The notes under the pieces: generated by a model
What the model was told of the DNA's origin: nothing
What the model saw: only the letters and a program-made list of their open reading frames with translations
Database searches by the model: none
DNA from: Thioflexithrix psekupsensis
Lineage (GTDB): Bacteria; Pseudomonadota; Gammaproteobacteria; Beggiatoales; Beggiatoaceae
Assembly (NCBI RefSeq): GCF_002149925.1
Contig: NZ_MSLT01000012.1
Location: 310,001 to 374,000, forward strand
Reading direction: 5' to 3'
DNA length: 64,000 nt
Shown here: one piece after another, positions 1 to 8,765 of the stretch
Layout of the letters: each line of letters begins with the position of its first letter
How positions within the stretch are numbered: the stretch's first letter is position 1
Position numbers and translations under genes: made by a program

Positions 1-542
1 ATGAGTTTAGAGAAGATTTATTTCATCGGCTCAATGTTATTCGTATTCACATCCCACCTTTACGTAAACGACGCGGGGACATTGTGCAGTTGATGCGTCA
101 TTTTCTGTTGATGGCCGCTAAGGAGTTGAAAGTAGAGCCAAAAACCTTGACTCCAGAAACAGAACAGTATTTGATGCAACTCGATTGGCCGGGTAATGTA
201 CGCCAATTAGAAAATACTTGTCGTTGGTTGACGGTGATGGCTGCGGGACAAGAGATTTTGTTAGACGATCTGCCCTTAGAATTACGTCAAAAACATACGG
301 AAATAGATGTGGCTTTGGATTGGGAATTGGCGTTGCGTCAGTGGGCAGAGCAACGATTGGGCGATAGCGGGCATCAAACTTTGTTAGATGAGGCCTTACC
401 TCGTTTTGAGTCGGTGATGATTCAAGCTGCACTACGCCACACGGGCGGCCGTCGTCAAGAAGCCGCTCGCCTCCTCGGTTGGGGAAGAAATACTTTAACG
501 CGAAAAATTAAGGAGTTAGGCATGGGAGAAGATGAGGAATAA
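1..542 (+). CDS. ntrC: Nitrogen regulation response regulator NtrC, 3' part (partial)
   Basis: The gene enters from the left edge: the frame is open from base 3, so the GTG at 84 is internal. The visible part holds the end of the sigma-54 AAA+ domain (FREDLFHRLNVIRIHIPPLR, then WPGNVRQLENTCRWL) and a C-terminal Fis-type helix-turn-helix (RRQEAARLLGWGRNTLTRK), the classic NtrC/GlnG ending. As family knowledge, NtrC is phosphorylated by NtrB and activates sigma-54 promoters of nitrogen-assimilation genes by binding enhancers through this HTH. The receiver domain and Walker A lie outside the window. No downstream partner is visible: the next gene is on the opposite strand and belongs to a defence-like cluster. 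Confidence 0.9.
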   Translation, partial: EFREDLFHRLNVIRIHIPPLRKRRGDIVQLMRHFLLMAAKELKVEPKTLTPETEQYLMQLDWPGNVRQLENTCRWLTVMAAGQEILLDDLPLELRQKHTEIDVALDWELALRQWAEQRLGDSGHQTLLDEALPRFESVMIQAALRHTGGRRQEAARLLGWGRNTLTRKIKELGMGEDEE

Positions 543-620
543 GGATTTTTTTCTGTGCGCGATGGTTTGTTGTGTTGTTTAGAGTATGCGTTTATTTCTC
601 GCTCCAGCGGAAACGCCCAT

Positions 621-1250
621 TTAGAACTTAGACGATAAAACACGCTCAGAATCAAGGCATAGCAGGTCATTTGTACCTGCTTTTAAATCCTTAATGTATG
701 AATTAAGTCCTTCTTTTACGCTTTCCTCTGTGGCACTGCTTGTGAATATGGAGCGAAGGGCTTTGTCAATTTCTTTTGCACAATGCACTTTAGGATAAAT
801 CTGATTGAACCCAAACTTTTCTATAAGCCATAAAATAATCTGCTCAAAACAAATTACTTTTTCTAATAACTGGGAAGCATAGGCTTTATAAAATGCTGAC
901 TCTGCCAATGCTTTTAAACAGCGTTTATCTCCTGTAATAAAGACGCTTTCTTTATACACAATAAGGGCTGAAATTAATACTGCTTCACCAGCATCAATTC
1001 CAATATTTTTTTCTAGCTCACCAATAATTTTCTCATCAGGATTAGTGTATTTTTTTACGACAGCAAGAAAAGATTTTATTCTATCAAAACACTCTTTCTG
1101 GCCTGCTTTTTTAGTTTTATTTTTCAAAACATATTCAGCAGTTTCTAATACATAAATCTGAATTTCATCAAGTTTAAGCAGTGAGAGAAAATCATCAAGT
1201 AAATTGCAATAACCCAGCTTGTGAATAACGTCATTATCAAGAAGTATCAT
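621..1250 (-). CDS. PIN-like domain protein, possible toxin/nuclease
   Basis: A 209-residue protein opening with a hydrophobic strand and acidic pair (MILLDNDVIHKLG, D5 and D7), then DAGEA (E89) and VFITGDKR (D108). Their order and spacing match the acidic metal-binding residues of PIN-type RNases. The C-terminal ~90 residues are not recognised. It starts 17 bp after the stop of the ImmA/IrrE-type peptidase gene and both follow the type ISP restriction gene on the same strand, so the three are probably co-transcribed. PIN proteins are often toxins or RNA-cleaving effectors in defence loci, and a peptidase upstream could control this one. That role is inference. No HTH or classic antitoxin is seen. 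Confidence 0.6.
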   Translation of the reverse strand: MILLDNDVIHKLGYCNLLDDFLSLLKLDEIQIYVLETAEYVLKNKTKKAGQKECFDRIKSFLAVVKKYTNPDEKIIGELEKNIGIDAGEAVLISALIVYKESVFITGDKRCLKALAESAFYKAYASQLLEKVICFEQIILWLIEKFGFNQIYPKVHCAKEIDKALRSIFTSSATEESVKEGLNSYIKDLKAGTNDLLCLDSERVLSSKF

Positions 1251-1267
1251 CTAAATAAAATGCCTTA

Positions 1268-2287
1268 TTATGGTAAAGAAACACCGCTAATTTTCAATAA
1301 AAAATCAGCACTGTCTTCAGGAATTTGGGTTAAATCTAAATTAAGCTGCATTTTCTCTCTAACTAAAGCGGGCGCATCCACATTTGGCTCTAAAATGTTC
1401 AAGGCCGCATTGGCAATGGGAAATTTACCAATACCGTTTGCGTAATTTAACGCAATATGACCCGCATCAATGCGGTGCTGATTTCCGTACTCTCTAGCCG
1501 CATTTGCTAATTTTTCTCCATCCAACCACCGATTATTTTCAGTAGTAAATTGCGTATTTTTGCTGCCTGTCAATAACGCTAAAGCAAACTCATTTGCTTC
1601 ATTTTCTTGCTCGCTTGATGTTTCCTTTCCAATCGATTTATCATCAATAATCATTTTATCAGCAGCAAGATGCCCCTTAAAAATATGCCCTAATTCATGA
1701 GCAAGAATAAATAACGCCCACGCATATTTTTTATGCTCTTTTACCAGCACAATAACAGGCTTTTCTTCAATGTTAATCGCCATTCCCTCAATATCTTTTT
1801 TTGCTTTTTGTGGAAATTGAGAAATAAGCAACACGGGAATGCCAATTTTCCAACAAAAATCTAATAGAGCAGGAAAGGAAACAACAGAATTGTCACGCAG
1901 TATTTCTTGTCTAATTGACAACGCATCTGTGAATGATGAATTAGGCACGTCATTGACCACGGTAGCAAGGCGAGCAATGCGGGCTGCTTGGGTTGTAATG
2001 GCGACAATATGGGATCTGTCACCGTTTTTGCCCTTTTTGAGTTTAAAATTGTGTGGATTTGGGCTTACTAGAGAAAAAATAATCTGTTTATTGTCGTCTA
2101 ATAAACTTTCTAAATCTAATCCCAAATGGCGCGCAAAGTGAAATTTAAGTTGCAATAAACCTGTGGGTAAATCCGCTATTTCGTCTTCCCACCAAGAAGG
2201 CAATACTTGCTTCAAATAGCTTTTTTTAAAACCTATGGAATCAAGACGATTATATAAAATTTTTAATTTGTCAGTTTGAACAGTCAT
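1268..2287 (-). CDS. ImmA/IrrE family metallo-endopeptidase
   Basis: A 339-residue protein with the zinc-peptidase motif HELGH at residues 197-201, followed by a downstream acidic helix (EQENEANEFALALL, near residue 228) typical of ImmA/IrrE peptidases (COG2856). The N-terminal ~60 residues are helical and may be a divergent HTH, but I cannot prove that. Family members cleave repressors (ImmA of ICEBs1, IrrE/DdrO of Deinococcus) or act as the proteolytic half of toxin-antitoxin-like pairs. Here it lies between the restriction enzyme (51-bp gap) and the PIN-like gene (17-bp gap). The natural inference is that it regulates or is paired with the PIN-like protein. No repressor gene is seen next to it. 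Confidence 0.8.
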   Translation of the reverse strand: MTVQTDKLKILYNRLDSIGFKKSYLKQVLPSWWEDEIADLPTGLLQLKFHFARHLGLDLESLLDDNKQIIFSLVSPNPHNFKLKKGKNGDRSHIVAITTQAARIARLATVVNDVPNSSFTDALSIRQEILRDNSVVSFPALLDFCWKIGIPVLLISQFPQKAKKDIEGMAINIEEKPVIVLVKEHKKYAWALFILAHELGHIFKGHLAADKMIIDDKSIGKETSSEQENEANEFALALLTGSKNTQFTTENNRWLDGEKLANAAREYGNQHRIDAGHIALNYANGIGKFPIANAALNILEPNVDAPALVREKMQLNLDLTQIPEDSADFLLKISGVSLP

Positions 2288-2338
2288 CGCATGAACTCCT
2301 AAGTCGAAAAAAACCGTTATTGGTGATATTGTAGCAGG

Positions 2339-5300
2339 CTAAGGCTTTTCTTGAAACAATTCACCGCCAATAACCCCCACCGTCTTCACACTCACTCTTA
2401 CCACTTTTTTAATTAAATCAATCACATAACGCGGATTGTCGGGCAGCCATTCGTTGGGGTCGTTGCGGATGCCGCTGGCTTTGTCGGTGGTGATTTGGTA
2501 GCGGTCTATTAACCAATCTAGGGCGGATTTGCCGTTGACGATGTATTCATGCGCGGCGGCGGGAATACCGCTTAGGCTTAAATGTTCGTTGTAGATTAAT
2601 ACGCTTTTATCGACGCTTTTGCCGCTTTTTGTGTAGCGCATTTTTTCGACGCGATAATGACGCATTTCTGGCGTACAAGTCCATTCTTCTTTTAAATCAT
2701 AAGGTTCTATGGTTTCGTAGTTTAAATGCCAATAAGCCAGTTGTTTGCCCATGTCGCTGTATTGCCAGAAGTCGGGCATGTAGGGAATGCGGGGCAGCAT
2801 TTTTTTTAGGTCGGCGGCGTAGTTGGTTTTGTATTCAGAATCGTGCAGTACGCCATAAATGTAGTAGAAAATAGCGGTTTTGTCGATACGCGAGTCGGCA
2901 TAATGGGCGCGATAGTCGCGTAATATGTCGTCGTTGATCGCGTCGCGTCGCTGCCAATGGCTGGTGTTTTGGCTAAATAATCCTTCGGTTGCGGTGCTTT
3001 CTTCGTAAATATATAGGGGGAAACATTGACCTGTATCTTGCGAATGTAAATTAGGAATAACATTGACTATTAACGCAGAAAAATCTTTACTTGCGCCAAT
3101 TCCACTAACACAAATCACTAAATTTTCAGTGTCTGGATTGGGGAAGATTTTGGGCATTTGATAAATCATTTCATTAAATTGTCTATCAAAATATAACCAT
3201 TGTTTGCAAAAAGGGCGATACATGCTTTTAATAATGCAAGCCTCATTAAAAACACCTAATTTATTGCGCTGCAAACTTTGTTTTGTACTTCTTGCCCAAC
3301 TGATTTTTTCTGCATCAAAATCAATAAATTGCTCCACATCAGGACGTTCATTTTTAGGAATAGCGTGATAAGCCTCTACCTGTGAATTATAAAATGCAAT
3401 TGTGCGTTGCATATTATTAGCTAGGTTAGATTTAGCAAAATTGTAAGCCCAAGTGTCTCGCCCTGTTGCAATTCCAAGCGAATAAGAGTTAAAAAACATT
3501 TTTTCCGCTTTATTTTTCTTATCTCCCAAAGAAATAAAAGTAGAAAAATCATCATTACGTTGGTTAATCCAATCATGAGATTCATTCGGTTTTATTAATT
3601 GCCAATTAATACCAGAAATATCTTTAAAAGCGGCAATCGTGTTTAATTTTTCTTCTCGACTTAAATAGTCGCCAATATCGTGATAAAACAATTCTCCATT
3701 GCCTTTTTTAGCAGGGTTTTTAATTAAAACAGTAATGGCAACGGGCGTACGACTGCCTTGCCCAAAAACATTGTCTTTTTCCATGCGTCGTTGCTCGCCA
3801 GAAGTGCGCGCATTTCCGCGCAAATTAAAGCAATAAATACTGCTAAATTCATCCGCTAAACATTTACGCAAGCCACTGGCTGCATTGCCATCAATAAATG
3901 AGCCATTGGTAACAAAAGCAATAATTCCCTTGTCTTTAACGCGATCCGAAGCCCAGCGAATGGCGCGAATATAAGCATCATAAAGGTTTCTAATAGATGT
4001 TGCATTTGAGAATTTAGCATAAGTTTCTGTGATGCGATTATCTAACGAAAAATAAGCCAAATTTTGATTATTATCATTTGCGCTGCTTTGCCCTGCGGAA
4101 TAAGGCGGATTACCGATAATAATTTGAATGGGCGTGGCTTTTTGTTTCTCGACGCGCTCATTATTTTCAGGTAAAACTTGCACATCCACCCAATCGCGTT
4201 TTTCATACATCTGAAAAGTATCCGTTAAAACCATCCCATTAAACGGCAAATAATCGGATTGATTTAACTCATGAAAAGCCTCTTCAATATTCACCGCTGC
4301 AATATAATAAGCCAATAAAACAATTTCATTCGCGTGCAATTCCGTTTCATATTTACGCAATAAATTTTCTTTAGCAATCAAACCACTTTGCAATAAGCGC
4401 ACAATAAACGTTCCCGTTCCCGAAAACGGATCAAGAATATGCACCCCTTCATCACCCAAACTTTTACCAAATTCACGCTGCAAAGCCACCGCAGCACTTT
4501 GCACAATAAAATCCACCACCTCCACAGGCGTATAAACAATACCTAAACGCTCAGACAGGCGCGGAAAAGCCGATTTAAAAAACTTATCATAAAGTTCAAT
4601 AATCACTCTTTGCTTACCTGCGGAATTATCAATGCCGCTGGCGCGTTTTCTAACACTGTCATAAAACTTTTCTAAAGTTTTTCTTTCTTCTTCTAAAGTC
4701 TGTTCTTCTAAAATCGATAACATTTTCTGCATGGCTTGAGAAACGGGATTTTTTTGCGTAAATTCATAATTCTCAAATAAAGCATCAAAAACGGGTTTAG
4801 TAATTAAATGCTGCGCCAACATTTCAATGGCTTCATGCTGTTGAATACTGGGATTAATTTGTTGTTGCAACCCTGTTAGAAACTCAGAAAAAGCGACTTG
4901 ATATATTCCCGACTTTAACAAATCATTTAAACGTTTAATATGTCGTTCAGCAATATCCGCAATATCCTTTGCCCAATCCTCCCAATAACGCCGTTCCCCA
5001 CATTTTAAAACCAACTTAGCAAACAGGGCATTTTTCCAACTGGTGACATCAAAATTAATATCAAACTGAATTGAATTTGTGCCATAAGTTGCTGATTCTT
5101 CGGCGATTTCTTGACCAATGACATTAAAGGATAAATTATCAGGAATAGCGCGATTCAATTCAATTTTATTTATCATGGCTTGAAAGCGATCATCATGCGC
5201 CCGCAAAGCCTGCAAAACATCCCAAACCACCTTAAATGCTTCATTTTTATCCAGAGCTTCTTCAGGCGACATTTGCGACGGAATAACCACAGGCAAAATA

Positions 5301-7071
5301 ACATAACCATATTTTTTATTAGGCGATTTACGCATCACGCGCCCGACCGATTGCACCACATCGATTTTAGAATTTCTTGGATTCAAAAAAATAACGGCAT
5401 CTAATGCAGGCACATCTACGCCTTCAGACAAACAACGGGCATTCGATAAAATGCGACATTCCAAATTTTTAGGCTCATCTTTCAACCAGCGCAAATGAGA
5501 ATTACGCGCAGCAATTCCCATTTTTCCATCCACATGTTTTGCGGCGCAAATTAAATCAATTACATCAGGATTATTTTGCTTATATTCTTGCACAACGGAA
5601 GCAAAATTTTTCACCATACTTTCAGAATCTTTAATGCGCCCCGCAAAAGCCACCGCACGGCGCATATAAGGCAAATCATCATCGTTATTTTCGCCGTGGA
5701 ATTTTTTCGCCAAACCATTCCAAAAGCCAATAATTTTCGCTTTATCTTCAACGCTCAATTCACTGTTTAAATTCTGCTGGCCAAACTGTTTCACATAATC
5801 TTCTGGCACGGCCAAAACCAACACTTTATAATCCGATAATAAACCTTTTTCCACTGCCGTAGAAAAGCCTAATTTATGTAAATCTTCTCCATAAATCGCG
5901 GGATCATCCATAGAACATAAAATAGCGTCATTTTCTTCTGCTTTCTTCTTAGCCGTGTCAGTAAATAAGCGCGGAGTTGCGGTCATATAAAGGCGTTTTT
6001 TAGCCTGAATAAACTTATTTTCATGCACTTTAACAAAATGCGATTCATCATTTTTAGCCAGCGTTACGCCAGTGGTGCGATGGGCTTCATCACAAATGAC
6101 CAAATCAAAAATCATTAACGTTTCTTTTTGCCACGCGCTTACCACATCAATAGATTGATACGTTGAGAAAATCACAAAAACGCACGAGAAGACAATGCAC
6201 TTTTCTTAAAGCGTTCCATATAATTTTTAATTTTCTCAATATCTGTGGTGGCGGGAAAAGACAAATCAGTCACACGAATATCTTCTGCATCCAACTGACT
6301 GGCTTTCCCATCCGAACACACCGCGACAAAATGCAAATCTCGTTCAGACTCGGCCGTCCATTCGCGTAAACTTTGCGACAACAGCGCGATAGAAGGCACT
6401 AAAAACAAGACGATACCGTGATCAGGCAACATTTTTTCAGCGATTTTCAGAGAAGTAAAGGTTTTCCCCGTCCCACAGGCCATAATCAACTTACCGCGAT
6501 CCGCGGATTGCAAGCCTTTCGCCACATCCTGAATAGCGGTTTCTTGATGCGGGCGCAGTGATTTTTTAACTAAAGCGCGTTGTCCAGTGACCTGATTTAA
6601 AAGCGCGTTCCAATCGACAGGCGAATTTTCTAAGTCACTGAAACCGATATATAAAACAGGAATATTTTGATTAGTAATTGCTGCTTTCGCGTGCAGACTC
6701 CAATTTTCAGTTGTGGCAACAATAATGCGTTGATTAAAATGATAAATTTCGCCATTAACAGTAAAAGACTGCCCTGAAGCAGTAAAAAACGAATCAATGC
6801 TTTTTTTCGTCAAAACGGTATCTTCAGCATAAAATTTACACTGAATCGCCCAAAATTCCCCCAAATCGCGTGTTTTTGCCACAATATCGATCCCCGTATC
6901 AACATTTTGCGGCCGATTTTCCCATTCCCGCCACAAAAACACATCACTGAATGAATATTGCGGATCGGTTAATAAATAATTTTTAATTAAAAGCTCAAAA
7001 CGGCGACCTTTTTCAACAATAGAATCGCTATTTTTTTCAATAAAATCAATTGTTTCAATGAAGTTTGGCAT
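2339..7071 (-). pseudogene. Type ISP restriction-modification enzyme (nuclease-helicase-methylase), split by a frameshift
   Basis: Two abutting minus-strand reading frames together encode one ~1577-residue polypeptide, about the size I recall for single-chain type ISP enzymes such as LlaBIII. The first (7071-6172) has an Mrr-like nuclease (GIDIVAKT, then QCK at residues 77-79) and helicase Walker A (MACGTGKT, ~197-204). The second (6175-2339) continues with DEAH (29-32), the rest of the SF2 helicase, a gamma N6-adenine methylase (DPFSGTGTF ~582, NPPY ~688) and a C-terminal target-recognition region. The frame breaks at a T5 run (minus strand, about 6175-6180). One extra T or two fewer would fuse the frames. 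It may be inactivated, phase-variable or a sequencing error. Without restored frame the nuclease-Walker A part and methylase are separated. Confidence 0.85.
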
Positions 7072-7081
7072 GGTCGTTTAA

Positions 7082-7294
7082 TGGGGGTAAAATTAAAATT
7101 CTGACACGCATTATCTCAGGATTTGCGTGGGGAAATTTCACAGTTTTGGACACCTGTTTGGGGAGATTTGGATTTGATCCAGTGCATGATAAAGTTATAC
7201 TATATCAAAATTAAACGATTCATAACATTTTTTGTCTGAACCAGAATTTAAAGAATAAAAAACCTAAAACTTAACCTCAAAGGAATTTCCTCTT
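7082..7294. other. Intergenic region between restriction gene and cmk, holding a half repeat element
   Basis: 213 bp between the divergent restriction gene and cmk. It must hold promoters for both, but I cannot pick one with confidence. Positions 7203-7252 match the left half of the 191-bp repeat found at 48359 (see separate entry), so a mobile-element remnant forms the immediate leader of cmk. An AAAGGAATTT stretch just before the GTG start at 7295 can serve as ribosome-binding site. Confidence 0.6.
7203..7252 (+). repeat. Half copy of the TACCAA-type 191-bp repeat
   Basis: The sequence begins TATCAAAATTAA after a TA and runs through TTCATAACATTTTTTGTCTG and AACCAGAATTTA. It matches the left ~50 bp of the full element at 48359-48549 with few changes, including the start of its internal inverted repeat. 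The right half is missing. It is a decayed or truncated member of the family directly upstream of cmk. Confidence 0.65.
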
Positions 7295-7975
7295 GTGAAT
7301 ACTTCTATTCCGGTCATTACCATTGACGGCCCGAGTGGCGTGGGCAAAGGGACAGTGACTTTACGTTTAGCCCAATATTTGGGTTGGCATCATCTGGACA
7401 GTGGCGCGATTTATCGCGTGCTGGCCTTGGCTGCGGCGCAACGGCAATTGACCGACCAACGCGCCGAAGCCATCACCCAATTAGCGGTAGAACTTCAAGT
7501 TGAATTTCAACCATTGCCCGATCTCAGTGGCACACGGGTATTATTAGATCAACAAGATGTCACACAACAACTGCGCACCGAAACCATCGCCCAATTCGCC
7601 TCACAATTGGCCGCCATCGCCAGTATTCGTAGCGCACTATTACAGCGACAACGCGATTGTCGTCGCCTACCGGGTTTAGTTGCGGATGGGCGTGATATGG
7701 GAACGGTTGTCTTTCCCGACGCGCCGCTGAAATTCTTTTTAACCGCTTCACCACAAGAACGCGCAAATAGACGTTATAAACAGTTGAAACAAAAAGGAAT
7801 AGATGCTAACCTAGACAACCTTGTCAAAGAAATTGCTGCTCGCGATCAACGCGATTGTGAACGTCAAACTGCACCACTCACCCCCGCAGCCGACGCACAA
7901 CGTATTGACACCACGACCCTTTCTATCGAAGCCGTGATGGCACAACTACTGACATCGGTATCGAAACACCTTTAA
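7295..7975 (+). CDS. cmk: Cytidylate kinase
   Basis: A 226-residue protein of normal Cmk length that phosphorylates (d)CMP to (d)CDP in pyrimidine salvage. The P-loop GPSGVGKGT lies at residues 12-20, LDSGAIYR binds the nucleotide, and the DGRDMGTVVFPDA segment is family-typical. The start is GTG at 7295, preceded by AAAGGAATTT. The gene is intact. However, its last 273 bases (from 7703) are repeated 649 bp downstream as a promoterless 3' fragment, because a tandem duplication joined cmk to rpsA. The cmk-rpsA-ihfB order is widespread in gammaproteobacteria, which supports the call. Confidence 0.95.
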   Translation: MNTSIPVITIDGPSGVGKGTVTLRLAQYLGWHHLDSGAIYRVLALAAAQRQLTDQRAEAITQLAVELQVEFQPLPDLSGTRVLLDQQDVTQQLRTETIAQFASQLAAIASIRSALLQRQRDCRRLPGLVADGRDMGTVVFPDAPLKFFLTASPQERANRRYKQLKQKGIDANLDNLVKEIAARDQRDCERQTAPLTPAADAQRIDTTTLSIEAVMAQLLTSVSKHL

Positions 7976-8031
7976 CCGCTGTGTTGCTCTGCGTCACTCT
8001 CGCCAGACAATACGGTTTTATTTTCACTAAC

Positions 8032-8052
8032 CCACTTTTCCCAAAAAAGTGG
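8032..8052 (+). promoter_or_regulatory. Hairpin in the rpsA leader, copy 1
   Basis: CCACTTTT and AAAAGTGG form an 8-bp perfect stem with a 5-base loop, about 64 bp before the rpsA-like start at 8117. It lacks a T tract, so it is more likely an RNA structure in the rpsA leader, or a weak end signal for cmk, than a strong terminator. S1 represses its own translation through leader structure in enterobacteria; relevance here is inference. The same hairpin recurs in the duplicated leader. Confidence 0.45.
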
Positions 8053-8116
8053 CTTCAACAAATAATGTACTTGAGCCAATTTTTACCTGATTGGTCTATC
8101 AAGTCAGGGGTTTGGA

Positions 8117-8419
8117 ATGACTGAAAGCCTTAGCTTTGCTGAATTATTTGAACAAAGTTTATCCAGTAAAAACATGGTACCCGGCAGCATTGTGCGCGGG
8201 ATCGTGGTTGACATCCGCGCCGATGTGGTGATTGTCGATGCAGGTCTGAAATCAGAAGGGGTTATCCCATTAGAGCAATTCCGCGATGACAACGGTCAAT
8301 TAGAAGTCAGTGTCGGTGATGAAGTCGATGTGGCTTTAGATGCCGTAGAAGACGGTTGTCTTTCCCGACGCGCCGCTGAAATTCTTTTTAACCGCTTCAC
8401 CACAAGAACGCGCAAATAG
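8117..8419 (+). pseudogene. Truncated rpsA copy encoding ribosomal protein S1 domain 1 with a foreign tail
   Basis: A 100-residue reading frame. Residues 1-~80 are the N-terminus of S1 ([19 protein letters not shown] through [13 protein letters not shown]). After the ACGGTTG joint it runs out of frame into cmk sequence, adding about 20 unrelated residues ([20 protein letters not shown]) before a stop. It retains the whole upstream leader and start region of real rpsA, so it is probably transcribed and translated. In E. coli the S1 N-terminal domain anchors the protein to uS2 on the 30S subunit. This fragment could therefore compete with full S1, or simply be degraded. It differs from intact S1 by Ser instead of Phe at residue 16. 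Confidence 0.9.
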
Positions 8420-8624
8420 ACGTTATAAACAGTTGAAACAAAAAGGAATAGATGCTAACCTAGACAACCTTGTCAAAGAAATTGCTGCTCGCGATCAACG
8501 CGATTGTGAACGTCAAACTGCACCACTCACCCCCGCAGCCGACGCACAACGTATTGACACCACGACCCTTTCTATCGAAGCCGTGATGGCACAACTACTG
8601 ACATCGGTATCGAAACACCTTTAA
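8352..8624 (+). pseudogene. Duplicated 3' fragment of cmk
   Basis: This is the second copy of the last ~90 codons of cmk, identical to 7703-7975. It has no P-loop and no start of its own apart from a TTG at 8433, and it lies downstream of the truncated rpsA frame. It cannot encode a working kinase. It exists only because of the 649-bp tandem duplication. Confidence 0.9.
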
Positions 8625-8680
8625 CCGCTGTGTTGCTCTGCGTCACTCTCGCCAGACAATACGGTTTTATTTTCACTAAC

Positions 8681-8701
8681 CCACTTTTCCCAAAAAAGTG
8701 G
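8681..8701 (+). promoter_or_regulatory. Hairpin in the rpsA leader, copy 2
   Basis: Duplicate of the CCACTTTT/AAAAGTGG stem-loop at 8032-8052, here in front of the intact rpsA gene. Because both leaders are identical, any autoregulation by S1 would apply to both the fragment and the real gene. Confidence 0.45.
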
Positions 8702-8765
8702 CTTCAACAAATAATGTACTTGAGCCAATTTTTACCTGATTGGTCTATCAAGTCAGGGGTTTGGA

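Noticed and set aside
8433-8624. A 63-residue frame identical to the end of Cmk
   Set aside because: It is the duplicated 3' fragment of cmk with no P-loop; it starts with TTG and cannot be a kinase.
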